Below are positions 24,693 to 33,979 of a DNA stretch of 64,000 bases, in pieces; the first letter of the stretch is position 1; each line of letters opens with the position of its first letter. Origin of the DNA: Acinetobacter rudis (lineage in GTDB: Bacteria > Pseudomonadota > Gammaproteobacteria > Pseudomonadales > Moraxellaceae); assembly GCF_000829675.1 (NCBI RefSeq), contig NZ_BBRX01000018.1:62001-126000 (forward strand). The letters run 5' to 3'. The notes beneath the pieces were generated by a model that saw only the letters and a program-made list of their open reading frames with translations, searched no databases and was not told the origin of the DNA. The translations under genes were made by a program, and so were the position numbers.

Positions 24693-25346
24693 ATGGATAC
24701 AACGATGCGTACCCGTGTCAAAATTTGTGGGATTACTCGTGTACAAGACATTCATGCAGCTGTACAAGCAGGTGCAGATGCGATAGGTTTTGTTTTTTTC
24801 CCACCCAGTCCGCGTGCGGTGAGCATTGAGCAGGCCAAATTATTAGCTGCGCATATTCCTCCTTATGTCAGTATTGTCGGATTATTTGTCAATGCTGATG
24901 CGGATGAAATTGCTCAGGTATTACAGCAAGTTCCAGTTGATGTGTTACAGTTACATGGCAACGAATCCCTTGAGCAATGTCAACAGATTGCAAAGCGTAC
25001 TGGACGCCGTTGGTATAAGGCTTTGCAGGTTAGACCAGAACTCGATATGGCCGCTGAAATTGCTTCTTATCGTCAAGGTGGAGCGAGTGCGGTCTTACTT
25101 GATGCATGGCATCCTGAGCTTAAGGGTGGCACAGGTTTACAGTTTGACTGGGCTAAATTTCCACAGACTGATTTTCCATTGATTTTAGCTGGTGGATTAC
25201 ACGCCGAAAATATACAACAGGCTATTGCGCTGACAAAGCCATATGCTGTTGATGTTAGTGGTGGAGTCGAGTCTGCTAAAGGTATAAAAGATCAACAACT
25301 CATTCAACGATTTATGCAAGGAGTCCAAGGTGGATCAGCAAAATAA
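24693..25346 (+). CDS. trpF: Phosphoribosylanthranilate isomerase
   Basis: TIM-barrel enzyme of tryptophan synthesis that converts N-(5-phosphoribosyl)anthranilate to CdRP. About 213-217 aa. The catalytic Cys lies in VKICGIT near the N-terminus and the general-acid Asp in [10 protein letters not shown] near the C-terminus; phosphate-binding LAGGL is also present. Two ATGs are possible, 24693 and 24705 (MRTRVKICG), neither with a strong Shine-Dalgarno; the shorter matches relatives. The 3' end overlaps the trpB start by 17 bp, implying coupled translation. Confidence 0.95.
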   Translation: MDTTMRTRVKICGITRVQDIHAAVQAGADAIGFVFFPPSPRAVSIEQAKLLAAHIPPYVSIVGLFVNADADEIAQVLQQVPVDVLQLHGNESLEQCQQIAKRTGRRWYKALQVRPELDMAAEIASYRQGGASAVLLDAWHPELKGGTGLQFDWAKFPQTDFPLILAGGLHAENIQQAIALTKPYAVDVSGGVESAKGIKDQQLIQRFMQGVQGGSAK

Positions 25347-26559
25347 TGTGATTGACTATAGCCAATTTCCCGATGCCAATGGACACTTTGGTATCCATGG
25401 TGGGCGTTTCGTGTCAGAAACATTAATGGCAGCATTGCAAGATTTGGAAAAACTCTATTTTCGCATGAAAGATGATGCGAAATTTCAAGCTGAGTTTGAC
25501 CGTGATTTGGCGTTTTACGTCGGTCGTCCAAGTCCGTTATATCATGCTGAGCGTTGGTCGGAAGTCCTTGGTGGTGCTCAAATCTATCTAAAGCGTGAAG
25601 ACCTCAATCATACGGGTTCACATAAAGTGAACAACACCATTGGTCAGGCACTCTTGGCAAAACTTTCTGGAAAGAAACGTATTATTGCTGAAACTGGTGC
25701 AGGGCAACACGGTGTAGCTACAGCAACAATTGCTGCACGTTTAGGTATGGAATGTGTTGTCTACATGGGCGCTGAAGATGTAAGACGTCAGGCCATGAAC
25801 GTATATCGTATGCGTTTGTTAGGGGCAACTGTAGTCCCTGTTGAAAGTGGCTCTAAAACGCTCAAAGATGCCATGAACGAAGCGATGCGTGATTGGGTAA
25901 CAAATGTTGACAATACATACTATGTGATTGGTACTGTTGCAGGCCCACATCCTTATCCGCAATTGGTTCGTGACTTCCAGTCAATAATTGGACGTGAAGC
26001 GCGCAAACAGATTTTAGAACAAGCAAATCGTTTACCAGATGCTTTGGTGGCGTGTGTGGGTGGTGGTTCAAACGCAATCGGTTTGTTCTATCCATTCTTA
26101 AATGACAGCGACGTAAAAATGTATGGCGTAGAAGCCGCGGGCTTAGGTATTCATACAGGTAAACATTCTGCACCATTAAATGCAGGTCATGTGGGAGTAC
26201 TCCATGGTAACCGTACCTATTTGATGTCAGATAAGCAGGGTCAAATCATTGAAACTCATAGTATTTCAGCAGGTTTAGACTATCCTGGTGTTGGTCCTGA
26301 ACATAGTTTCTTAAAAGATATGGATCGTGTGCAGTATATGCCAATCGATGATGCAGAAGCTTTACAAGGTTTCCGTGATTTGACTCAAATTGAAGGGATT
26401 ATTCCTGCATTAGAAAGCTCACATGCCATGGCTTATGTGAGTAAACTGGCACCTACAATGTCAAAAGATCAAATTATTATTGCGACTGTATCGGGGCGTG
26501 GTGATAAAGATCTAATGACCGTTGCACGTGTTGATGGTGTTGAAATGGTGGATATGTAA
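25330..26559 (+). CDS. trpB: Tryptophan synthase beta chain
   Basis: PLP enzyme that joins indole with L-serine to make tryptophan; partner of TrpA in an alpha2-beta2 complex. 409 aa. The PLP-binding Lys is in [12 protein letters not shown] near residue 96, the cofactor phosphate site is GGGSNAIG near 239, and the catalytic Glu is in AETGAGQHG near 118. It starts at GTG (25330) inside trpF, preceded by AAGGAG (25318-25323). trpA is not adjacent: a DUF1543 gene follows after 12 bp, and trpA must lie elsewhere or downstream of the window. Confidence 0.97.
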   Translation: MDQQNNVIDYSQFPDANGHFGIHGGRFVSETLMAALQDLEKLYFRMKDDAKFQAEFDRDLAFYVGRPSPLYHAERWSEVLGGAQIYLKREDLNHTGSHKVNNTIGQALLAKLSGKKRIIAETGAGQHGVATATIAARLGMECVVYMGAEDVRRQAMNVYRMRLLGATVVPVESGSKTLKDAMNEAMRDWVTNVDNTYYVIGTVAGPHPYPQLVRDFQSIIGREARKQILEQANRLPDALVACVGGGSNAIGLFYPFLNDSDVKMYGVEAAGLGIHTGKHSAPLNAGHVGVLHGNRTYLMSDKQGQIIETHSISAGLDYPGVGPEHSFLKDMDRVQYMPIDDAEALQGFRDLTQIEGIIPALESSHAMAYVSKLAPTMSKDQIIIATVSGRGDKDLMTVARVDGVEMVDM

Positions 26560-26571
26560 GGAGCGTTTCAC

Positions 26572-27081
26572 GTGCCAAGTTTGTTTTTAGTGATGTTGGG
26601 TGGACGTCATGCGCGTGCTAATACAGAAGTGCATGATGTCGTTGTTGCGACTGGTGAAAGTCTGGAGCAGGTCTATCCACAATTACGACAAGCTTGGTTT
26701 GGTGAAGCAAAGGGCCTGCACATTGATGCGTGGGCCCAAATTCAAGGTGTTCAATTCGAAGATAAGAATTACCAACTTCAGTTTAAACCCACACCTGTAG
26801 CTCAATCAGCTGAAAAGCTGTATTTAATCAATCTTGGCGGATATGACCCAAGAGAGTTTGGTGAGTTACATCGTTATGTGTTTGTGGTTGCTCAAAATGA
26901 AATGGTCGCTAAGGTTAAAGGAAAACAGTATTTTGCAGCACATTGGCAAAAGCAACATACTGATCGTGTGCTTGAAGTAGATGACTGTTTACATATTGGT
27001 GAAGTACAAGGGCAGTATGTACATTTGATTGAAGGAGACTTTTCCTCAAATCAGTGGGAAAATTGCTATTTAACGCTTTGA
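26572..27081 (+). CDS. DUF1543 domain-containing protein
   Basis: A soluble 169-aa protein beginning MPSLFLVMLGGRHARANTE, the signature of the DUF1543 family, whose function is not established. GTG start with AAGGAG (26558-26563) upstream. It follows trpB by 12 bp in the same direction, so it is translated from the trpFB message. The family carries conserved His and Asp residues (GGRHARANTEVHDV, IDAWAQI), hinting at metal or ligand binding. A link to tryptophan metabolism rests only on position. Confidence 0.85.
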   Translation: MPSLFLVMLGGRHARANTEVHDVVVATGESLEQVYPQLRQAWFGEAKGLHIDAWAQIQGVQFEDKNYQLQFKPTPVAQSAEKLYLINLGGYDPREFGELHRYVFVVAQNEMVAKVKGKQYFAAHWQKQHTDRVLEVDDCLHIGEVQGQYVHLIEGDFSSNQWENCYLTL

Positions 27082-27310
27082 ACCGATGATTATTTAAACA
27101 AATGCAGCTTAGAATAATTATAGATATATATCTGAGAATAAAGTAAAACTCCTGATTTCTGCATGCAAATGTTCACAAATCATGAATTATCTAGCTATTC
27201 AGCTTCTATATTAGAAAAAATTATAATAACTATTTAGAAAACATATTTATCTGATAGATGAATAATCGCTATGCTAGCCGTCTTATTCAGGAACTGACTA
27301 GCTATTCGCC

Positions 27311-28954
27311 ATGTACTTATATACTGACTTCGATCAGCAACTTATTAATGAACGAGTTGCGCAATTTCGTGATCAAACACAACGCTATTTAGCAGGTAAA
27401 TTGACGGAAGATGAATACCGTCCACTGCGTTTGCAAAATGGTTTATATGTGCAACGTTATGCACCGATGTTACGTATTGCTGTACCTTACGGCCTGATGA
27501 ACTCGAAGCAACTGCGTAAAGTATCCGAGCTTGCCAAAAATTATGACCGTGGTTATGCCCATATTTCAACACGTCAGAACATCCAGTTTAACTGGCCAGC
27601 TTTAGAAGATGTTCCTGAAATGTTGGCAGAATTGGCAACAGTACAAATGCATGCCATTCAGACTTCAGGAAACTGTATTCGTAACACCACAACAGACCAA
27701 TATGCAGGTGTTGTTGCTGGTGAGGTAGCAGATCCTCGTCCAACGTGTGAATTGATCCGTCAGTGGAGTACATTCCATCCCGAGTTTGCTTTTTTACCGC
27801 GTAAATTCAAAATTGCAGTTTCTGCTTTATCAGAAGTCGATCGTGCTGCTGTATCTTTTCATGATATTGGTGTGTACATCGTTAAAAATGAAGCTGGCGA
27901 GATTGGTTACCAAATCAAAGTTGGCGGTGGCTTAGGCCGTACACCAATTATTGGTGTGGTGATTCGTGAATGGTTGCCAAGAGAAGATTTAATTGCCTAT
28001 TTAGAAGCGGTACTGCGTGTTTATAACTTGCATGGTCGCCGTGATAATAAATATAAAGCACGTATCAAAATTTTAGTCAAAGCGCTCACACCAGCAGTGT
28101 TTGCAGAAAAGGTTGAAGCAGAATTTCAACATACTGTGAAAACACTTAAAATTCAGGCTGATGTTTTAGAGAAAATGGATCAAGAGTTTTTCCCATTTAG
28201 CTATCAAAACTATGCAGATGAAGATTTCAGTGAGGTTTTTGCTGAACATCCTAAATTTAAACAATGGCTTAACATTAATACCCATGCACACAAAGTGAAG
28301 GGATACCGTGTAGTGACGATCTCACTCAAACGTGCTGGCGTCGCACCAGGCGATATTACTTCAGAAGAAATGAATGTGATCGCTGACTTAGCAGACCAAT
28401 ATACTTTTGGTGAGTTAAGAACAACACATGAGCAAAATATCGCTTTGGTGGATGTTCCACAAAAAGATTTATTTGCATTATGGCAAGTGCTTGAGCAAAA
28501 CAACTTAGCACGCGCACATATTGGTTTTATTACAGATATTATTTGCTGCCCTGGTGGTGACTTCTGTTCACTTGCAAATGCAAAGTCTATCCCGATTTCT
28601 GAGGCAATCAGCCGTCGTTTTGATGATCTAGATACAGTCTACAATCTTGGACATATTGATTTAAATATCTCTGGATGTATGAATGCTTGTGGTCATCACC
28701 ATGTGGGTAACATTGGGATCTTGGGTGTCGATAAAAAGGGTGCAGAGTTTTACCAGATTACCTTAGGGGGCAATGCCGATCATGATGCCTCTCTTGGAGA
28801 TATCTTAGGACCGTCTTTTGCTGCTGAAGTCATTCCTGATGTGATTGATGAAATTCTCAATACTTATCTAGACCTACGTTTGGATAATGAAGAGTTTATT
28901 GAAACTTATCGCCGTGTTGGCATTCAACCATTCAAGGAGCGTGCATATGCTTAA
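27311..28954 (+). CDS. cysI: Nitrite/sulfite reductase hemoprotein (assimilatory)
   Basis: Siroheme and [4Fe-4S] reductase of 547 aa, most likely assimilatory sulfite reductase making sulfide for cysteine synthesis. Two homologous halves are visible; substrate/siroheme residues include STRQNIQFNW near residue 87 and SGNCIRNTT near 118. The cluster ligands are in ICCPGGDFCSLA near 412 and SGCMNACGHHHVG near 455. No separate flavoprotein (CysJ) gene is adjacent. A DUF934 protein overlaps its 3' end by eight bases, the pairing known from Pseudomonas and relatives. Nitrite cannot be excluded as substrate, but the DUF934 partner favours sulfite. Confidence 0.92.
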   Translation: MYLYTDFDQQLINERVAQFRDQTQRYLAGKLTEDEYRPLRLQNGLYVQRYAPMLRIAVPYGLMNSKQLRKVSELAKNYDRGYAHISTRQNIQFNWPALEDVPEMLAELATVQMHAIQTSGNCIRNTTTDQYAGVVAGEVADPRPTCELIRQWSTFHPEFAFLPRKFKIAVSALSEVDRAAVSFHDIGVYIVKNEAGEIGYQIKVGGGLGRTPIIGVVIREWLPREDLIAYLEAVLRVYNLHGRRDNKYKARIKILVKALTPAVFAEKVEAEFQHTVKTLKIQADVLEKMDQEFFPFSYQNYADEDFSEVFAEHPKFKQWLNINTHAHKVKGYRVVTISLKRAGVAPGDITSEEMNVIADLADQYTFGELRTTHEQNIALVDVPQKDLFALWQVLEQNNLARAHIGFITDIICCPGGDFCSLANAKSIPISEAISRRFDDLDTVYNLGHIDLNISGCMNACGHHHVGNIGILGVDKKGAEFYQITLGGNADHDASLGDILGPSFAAEVIPDVIDEILNTYLDLRLDNEEFIETYRRVGIQPFKERAYA

Positions 28955-29432
28955 TACTGCATTGGCTGTACTTAAAAAAGATGGCAGCATAGTAGAAAAC
29001 AGTTTTCAAGTCTTATCCGAAGATGGCCAAATTCCAGCGGGTGATGTTGTGATTACAACAGCGCAGCTTGATTTATTGAATCAAATTCAAGGAAAAAAGG
29101 CACTTTATATTACTGTGGATGATTCACCTGAAGCACATGAGTTTCCTTTAAATCAATTGGATACGATTTTTATCGAGTTTGCAGGTTTTAATGATGGCCG
29201 AGGCTATTCATTTGCTGCATTACTACGTCGCCAAGGTTTTCAGGGTGAATTACGTGCGGTTGGGGATATCTTTAAAGATGTCCTCAATTACCTCAAACGT
29301 TCTGGTTTTGATAGCTTTGTGATTAAAGAAGGCAAAGATATCGAAGAAGCAGCAGAAGGATTAAAAGACTTTACCCATCCTTATCAAGCTTCTACCGCAG
29401 TAACTCAGGCCAGTTATCAAACTGGGGCCTAA
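28947..29432 (+). CDS. DUF934 domain-containing protein (sulfite-reductase partner)
   Basis: A 161-aa soluble protein starting MLNTALAVLKKDGS, overlapping the end of cysI by eight bases and preceded by AAGGAG at 28934-28939. The DUF934 motifs IEFAGFNDGRGYSFAALLR and ELRAVGDIFKDVLNYLKR are visible. The family is regularly coupled to ferredoxin-type sulfite/nitrite reductase genes; a role in electron supply or assembly is suspected but unproven. The longer frame would begin inside cysI with a lysine-rich sequence and is not credible. A bidirectional terminator follows. Confidence 0.9.
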   Translation: MLNTALAVLKKDGSIVENSFQVLSEDGQIPAGDVVITTAQLDLLNQIQGKKALYITVDDSPEAHEFPLNQLDTIFIEFAGFNDGRGYSFAALLRRQGFQGELRAVGDIFKDVLNYLKRSGFDSFVIKEGKDIEEAAEGLKDFTHPYQASTAVTQASYQTGA

Positions 29433-29450
29433 AAAATTGCTTCCATCATA

Positions 29451-29479
29451 AAAAAATCCTGCTTAGTGCAGGATTTTTT
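29451..29479. terminator. Bidirectional terminator between DUF934 and thiolase genes
   Basis: AAATCCTGC / GCAGGATTT with loop TTAGT is flanked by A- and T-runs. It serves the DUF934 gene (plus) and the convergent thiolase gene (minus). Confidence 0.9.
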
Positions 29480-29499
29480 ATTTGCGAAGAAACTTTAAA

Positions 29500-30675
29500 T
29501 TATAAAATTTCAATTGCAACAGCTGTTGCTTCACCGCCACCAATACATAAGGTCGCAATGCCTTTTTTACCACCAGTACGTTTAAGCGCATGGATCAAAG
29601 ACAAGATAATACGTGAACCTGTAGATCCAACTGGATGGCCGAGTGCACATGCACCACCATGAATGTTGACTTTTTCTGGATCGAGTTTGAAGTCATCAAT
29701 CGGGCACATAGTGACCATGGCAAATGCTTCATTAATTTCCCATAGGTCAACATCTTGGGCATCCCATTGGCTTTGTTTCAGCACTTTTTCAATTGCGCCA
29801 CCAGGAGCAATAGTAAATTCTGATGGGTGGCGAGAGTTAGAAGCATAAGCCACAATTTTAGCCAGTGGTTTTAGCCCTTTTTTCTCAGCATTTTCACTTG
29901 AAGTTAATAGTAATGCAGATGCGCCATCAGAAATCGAGCTGGCATTGGCAGCCGTAATGGTGCCATCTTTAGCAAAAGCAGGGCGCAGTGATGGAATTTT
30001 ATCGATATTGGCATTAAACGGCTGTTCATCTTTGTCTACAACAACATCGCCTTTACGTGTTGAAATGGTGACAGGAACGATTTCATCATTGAAATAGCCT
30101 GCTGTAATCGCAGATTGAGCTCGTTTTAAAGAGCGAATTGCAAACTCATCCATTTGTTCACGAGTATAACCACGTTGGTTAGCCATATCTTGTGCAAATG
30201 AACCCATGAGTCGGCCAGTTTCTGCATCTTCCAACCCATCGAAAAACATATGATCTTTCACATCACCATGACCCATGCGATAACCTGCACGTGCTTTAGT
30301 GAGTAAATATGGTGCATTGCTCATAGACTCCATGCCGCCTGCAACAACAGTCGTTGCAGAACCTGCTTTAATCATATCAGCAGCTTGCATCACAGCTTTC
30401 ATGCCTGAACCGCATAGTTTATTGATTGTCACTGCTGCTGTTGCATCAGGTAAGCCAGCTAAACGCATTGCTTGGCGAGCAGGTCCTTGTTTTAAACCTG
30501 CAGGCAAGACACAGCCCATAATCACTTCTTCTACTTCTTCAACAGCTAGACCAGAACGAGAAATTGCCGCTTGAATAGTGACTGCACCAAGCTGAGGTGC
30601 TGTTTGTGCTGCAAGGCTTCCTTGGAAACCGCCCATGGCTGTACGTGCACCATTTACAATTACGATCTCAGTCAT
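29500..30675 (-). CDS. Acetyl-CoA C-acetyltransferase (thiolase)
   Basis: Biosynthetic-type thiolase, 391 aa, condensing two acetyl-CoA or cleaving 3-ketoacyl-CoA. The acyl-carrying Cys lies in INKLCGSGMKAV near residue 88, the active-site His in GGACALGHPVGSTGSR near 346, and the proton-transfer Cys in TLCIGGGEATAV near 377. A Shine-Dalgarno GGAGAAA precedes the ATG. It is transcribed alone. Possible roles are acetoacetate/ketone metabolism, fatty-acid breakdown, or polyhydroxybutyrate precursors; no phaB or phaC lies nearby, so the pathway is undecided. Confidence 0.94.
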   Translation of the reverse strand: MTEIVIVNGARTAMGGFQGSLAAQTAPQLGAVTIQAAISRSGLAVEEVEEVIMGCVLPAGLKQGPARQAMRLAGLPDATAAVTINKLCGSGMKAVMQAADMIKAGSATTVVAGGMESMSNAPYLLTKARAGYRMGHGDVKDHMFFDGLEDAETGRLMGSFAQDMANQRGYTREQMDEFAIRSLKRAQSAITAGYFNDEIVPVTISTRKGDVVVDKDEQPFNANIDKIPSLRPAFAKDGTITAANASSISDGASALLLTSSENAEKKGLKPLAKIVAYASNSRHPSEFTIAPGGAIEKVLKQSQWDAQDVDLWEINEAFAMVTMCPIDDFKLDPEKVNIHGGACALGHPVGSTGSRIILSLIHALKRTGGKKGIATLCIGGGEATAVAIEIL

Positions 30676-30737
30676 TTTAATTTCTCCATTTGTTTTTAAG
30701 TCATTTTTCCATGAAGCAGTATATTAAAAAAGTGAAG

Positions 30738-31295
30738 TTAATACAGTGTTTTTACTGACTCACAAGCCGTTGTTGGTGTACTCCTGAAGTGACCCATCTG
30801 GCTCAGTTGTAAATCTAGGTTTAAATGAGTGTTATAGAAGTTACAGTATCGAAAACGACCATTAGAGCCTCTAGGCAAACCCGTATCAGACTGAAAAACG
30901 ATTTGATCTGGATGGCTGGCGTTACCGTACCATGTCAGTGATCCATACTTAATTTCTGGATTTAAGTGTGAAATAATTATCTCGTTATTATTACGTTGGC
31001 GATCTTTATTTAGATCTATATAAACGATTAAGCCAATGGCCCATTGCTGCTTTTTACAGTTAAGCATATCGCTTGATGAGCAGATCACCACATCTTGATT
31101 GGAAATTAGGGCTTGATTGCGAGCAGCATGAATTTGTTGCTGAAAAGCACTAAATAAGTTCCTGTATTCCAGTTGCGCACTGAGTTGAGTGAGGGATGGG
31201 GATGCGACTAAGTAAATCAAGGCAAGGATAGCTAAACAGATCAGCAGTTCGAGTAGGCTGATGCCTGATATTATTTTTCTTAACGAATTTTTCAT
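30738..31295 (-). CDS. FimT/GspH-type pseudopilin
   Basis: Minor pilin-like protein of 185 aa. The type IV prepilin signature is near the N-terminus: basic leader MKNSLRKIISG, processed before ISLLEL with the +5 Glu, then a hydrophobic helix (about residues 11-34). A C-terminal globular domain with two Cys pairs fits GspH/FimT. In Acinetobacter such minor pilins prime type IV pili used for twitching and DNA uptake. It is solitary here; other pilin genes are not in the window. It is AT-rich, with a large spacer upstream. Confidence 0.8.
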   Translation of the reverse strand: MKNSLRKIISGISLLELLICLAILALIYLVASPSLTQLSAQLEYRNLFSAFQQQIHAARNQALISNQDVVICSSSDMLNCKKQQWAIGLIVYIDLNKDRQRNNNEIIISHLNPEIKYGSLTWYGNASHPDQIVFQSDTGLPRGSNGRFRYCNFYNTHLNLDLQLSQMGHFRSTPTTACESVKTLY

Positions 31296-32268
31296 TATAT
31301 TTTAGACGCAAATCATTATATGGGAGTTAAATTTTTCGTATATATCATAAATTAATTTAATTAAGTTTGAATTTTTCTATAGAAGATATTCATCTTTCTG
31401 TGTAATTAAATATAAATTGAATGTAGATTAAACTTTACATGTGCTGGGGCTAAGCCGATCGTATCTTGGTTAAGTGGTGGGCAGGGATGTCAGATTAGTA
31501 ATGTTGTCTAAATTATTAAACATAGATATTCTAGAGTAGTGTTATGTATTGATCATTATGCATACAGTGATATTTAGTGTTTAACATGATTTTAAGTAAA
31601 AAAAGTTTAATTAAATAGCATACAATTTTATAGAATTAAGCTTCTTAATAATTATTGAAAAACAATAAGTTGATATATGATATGCTGAATGATAATTTTG
31701 GTTTTCACAGTAACACATAACTTTAATATAGAATGCTTTGCAATTTTTTGTTTTATTAAACAGTCGAATATGCTTTTAATTATTTATACAAGTGTTAAAG
31801 TGTAATCAAGATGAAATTATATACAGATTCTATAGTTTATCAGCGATTTTTAAGATGACTACGGATTGGGCATAAACCCGCTGTATATCTTGAATTATAA
31901 GGTGAACACTAAAATGAGTAGCTTTTGTTTTTAAAAGAAAGAATGATCGATTAGGTTAAAATTTTTTTTACTATCGCTGACGAATACTGTTAATATAGCG
32001 CGGTGGGAAAATGAGCATAAGCTATTCATATCGCCAGTCATGTGAAAAATTACGGAATTACAACGGAAATTGTAAGTAATTTTGTCAATAATTTGCATGA
32101 TTAAGCTTATCAGGCACTTGGAATATCCTCTAAGTGTTTGTATGATTCAATGTGAGTAGCTTAAAAATAATACTGGGGCGTCATCATAGCGTATGGAATG
32201 CCCATCTCAGGTAGCTAAAATATTTTAGGCTGAGCTTGAACAACAATTGTTATCTCTGGAGGAAATCC
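31296..32268. other. 970-bp gene-free region upstream of ompA
   Basis: No convincing coding frame on either strand. It is AT-rich, with one visibly GC-richer patch at about 31440-31500. The right part must hold the ompA promoter. A hairpin at 32206-32234 (CTCAG ... CTGAG around CTAAAA/TTTTAG) sits in the 5' leader of ompA, 35 bp upstream of the start. A small RNA could be hidden here, but no terminator-like hairpin supports a specific call. Confidence 0.45.
32206..32234 (+). promoter_or_regulatory. Hairpin in the ompA 5' leader
   Basis: CTCAG (32206-32210) pairs with CTGAG (32230-32234), and inside it CTAAAA (32215-32220) pairs with TTTTAG (32223-32228). It lies 35 bp before the ATG. In E. 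coli a 5' stem-loop stabilises ompA mRNA; a similar job here is plausible but untested. Confidence 0.5.
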
Positions 32269-33324
32269 ATGAAACTGAGTCGTATCGCACTTGCTATGCT
32301 AGTTGCTGCGCCATTAGCTGCGGCTAATGCTGGTGTAACTGTAACCCCTTTACTTTTAGGTTACACATTTCAAGATACTAAACACAACAACAGTCGTGAC
32401 CATTTAACTAACAATGGCGAAATGCAAGACGATTTATTCGTTGGTGCTGCAATTGGTGTTGAATTGACTCCATGGTTAGGTTTTGAAGCAGAATATAACC
32501 AAGTTAAAGGTGATGTTGAAACTCGTCAGGGTACAAACAATGCTGAGTACAAACAACAACAAATCAACGGTAACTTCTACGTTACTTCTGATTTGATCAC
32601 TAAAGACTATGACAGCAAAATTAAGCCATATGTATTGTTAGGTGCTGGTCACTACAAATATGACTTTAAAGGTGCTACTGCTAACGAAATCGGTCGTTAC
32701 AACCGTGGTATGAAAGAAGAAGGTACTTTAGGTAATGCTGGTATTGGTGCTTTCTGGCGTCTAAACGATGTATTGTCTCTACGTACTGAAGCTCGTGCTA
32801 CATATAACATCGATGAAGATTTCTGGAACTACACAGCACTTGCTGGTCTTAACGTAGTTCTTGGCGGTCACTTGAAGCCTGCTGCTCCAGTTGTAGTTGT
32901 TGCACCAGTTGCACCAGTTGCTCCTGTAGTTGAAGAGCCTAAAGAAGTAATCGAAGATCTTAACATGGAACTTCGTGTGTTCTTTGACACGAACAAGTCA
33001 AACATCAAAGATCAATACAAGCCAGAAATTGCTAAAGTTGCTGAGAAACTTAACGAGTATCCAAACGCAACTGCACGCATCGAAGGTCACACAGATAACA
33101 CTGGTCCTCGTAAGCTAAACGAACGTTTATCTTTGGCTCGTGCTAACTCTGTTAAATCTGCTCTTGTAAGCGAATACAACATCGATTCTTCACGTTTGTC
33201 TGCTCAAGGCTTCGCGTGGGATCAACCAATCGCTGACAACAACACTAAAGAAGGCCGTGCTATGAACCGTCGTGTATTCGCGACAATCACTGGTAGCCGT
33301 ACTGTTCTTGCTCAACCACGTTAA
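32269..33324 (+). CDS. ompA: Outer-membrane protein OmpA (Omp38 type)
   Basis: Major outer-membrane porin and peptidoglycan anchor, about 351 aa. The signal peptide [20 protein letters not shown] starts at 32269, behind a strong GGAGGA site at 32257-32262; the longer frame upstream is not needed. An eight-strand N-terminal barrel (about mature 1-185) is followed by a Pro/Val/Ala-rich hinge ([11 protein letters not shown]) encoded by near-tandem repeats and a C-terminal OmpA domain. The latter holds the peptidoglycan-binding region IEGHTDNTG...[13 protein letters not shown]. Codon usage is strongly biased, as in highly expressed genes. In A. baumannii it contributes to adhesion, serum resistance and permeability. 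Confidence 0.96.
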   Translation: MKLSRIALAMLVAAPLAAANAGVTVTPLLLGYTFQDTKHNNSRDHLTNNGEMQDDLFVGAAIGVELTPWLGFEAEYNQVKGDVETRQGTNNAEYKQQQINGNFYVTSDLITKDYDSKIKPYVLLGAGHYKYDFKGATANEIGRYNRGMKEEGTLGNAGIGAFWRLNDVLSLRTEARATYNIDEDFWNYTALAGLNVVLGGHLKPAAPVVVVAPVAPVAPVVEEPKEVIEDLNMELRVFFDTNKSNIKDQYKPEIAKVAEKLNEYPNATARIEGHTDNTGPRKLNERLSLARANSVKSALVSEYNIDSSRLSAQGFAWDQPIADNNTKEGRAMNRRVFATITGSRTVLAQPR

Positions 33325-33361
33325 TTCGTAGTTGTGTTTTAAGACAGTAAGTCTTTGAAAG

Positions 33362-33390
33362 AAAGCGACTCTGATGAGTCGCTTTTTTTT
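33362..33390 (+). terminator. Intrinsic terminator of ompA
   Basis: AAAGCGACTC / GAGTCGCTTT with loop TGAT is followed by eight or more T, 38 bp past the ompA stop. Confidence 0.92.
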
Positions 33391-33463
33391 ATCCATTTTT
33401 TATAAAGCACTAAAGTTGTGATACAGTCTAAGCGGGGAATTTCTAATCAAAAAAAGAGATATT

Positions 33464-33922
33464 ATGAAAAAACTAATTTTGCTTGTAAGTTCAGCAGTGA
33501 TTTTTACAGCGTGTACGCAGCAACCTGTAAAAACCGTAGCAACTGGCCCTGTGGTAAAAACTTTGCCGTATTTAAAAGAATTACAACAGGGAATCGCGAT
33601 TTACTTTAAAAACAACTCAACACAAATTACAGATCAAGATTTGGTCTACGTAGGTGCAGCAGCTGAAATATTATTATCCAATCCACGTGCTGTTTTATAC
33701 GTTACAGGTCATACCGACTCAACTGGTAATGCAGCAGTGAATAAGCGTGTTTCTATGCAGCGAGCAAATACTGTAAAGACGCGTTTGATCACGCAGTATA
33801 ATGTGAGTCCTAATCAAGTTATCGCGGAAGGGGCAGCCTCTGCACAACCGATTGCAGATAACTCTACAGCAGAAGGGCGTGCTAAAAACCGTCGTGTGAC
33901 TCTGGCGCTTAAATTGAATTGA
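33464..33922 (+). CDS. OmpA-family lipoprotein
   Basis: A 152-aa lipoprotein: signal peptide MKKLILLVSSAVIFTAC with the lipobox Cys at residue 17, a short Thr/Val linker, then a complete OmpA-like peptidoglycan-binding domain (VTGHTDSTGNAAVNKRVSMQRANTV near residues 83-107, and GRAKNRRVTLAL at the C-terminus). It resembles Pal in design, anchoring the outer membrane to the cell wall, but no tol genes are adjacent. The ompA terminator lies between the two, so it has its own promoter. The Shine-Dalgarno AAGAGA precedes the ATG. Confidence 0.88.
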   Translation: MKKLILLVSSAVIFTACTQQPVKTVATGPVVKTLPYLKELQQGIAIYFKNNSTQITDQDLVYVGAAAEILLSNPRAVLYVTGHTDSTGNAAVNKRVSMQRANTVKTRLITQYNVSPNQVIAEGAASAQPIADNSTAEGRAKNRRVTLALKLN

Positions 33923-33926
33923 TATT

Positions 33927-33970
33927 AAAAAAAGCGCATGGTGTAGCGTTTTGATTCACCATGCGCTTTT
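33927..33970. terminator. Bidirectional terminator between OmpA-lipoprotein and rtcB genes
   Basis: A perfect 13-bp stem, AAAGCGCATGGTG / CACCATGCGCTTT (33931-33943 with 33957-33969), is flanked by A-run and T-run. It ends both convergent genes. Confidence 0.9.
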
Positions 33971-33979
33971 CTGAACTTA

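Noticed and set aside
28887-28946. Longer N-terminus for the DUF934 protein
   Set aside because: It would read inside cysI with a basic, low-similarity segment, while ATG 28947 has AAGGAG at good spacing.
31911-31934. Six-codon ORF with AAGGTGA nearby upstream of ompA
   Set aside because: Too short to distinguish from chance, with no downstream attenuator or supporting structure.
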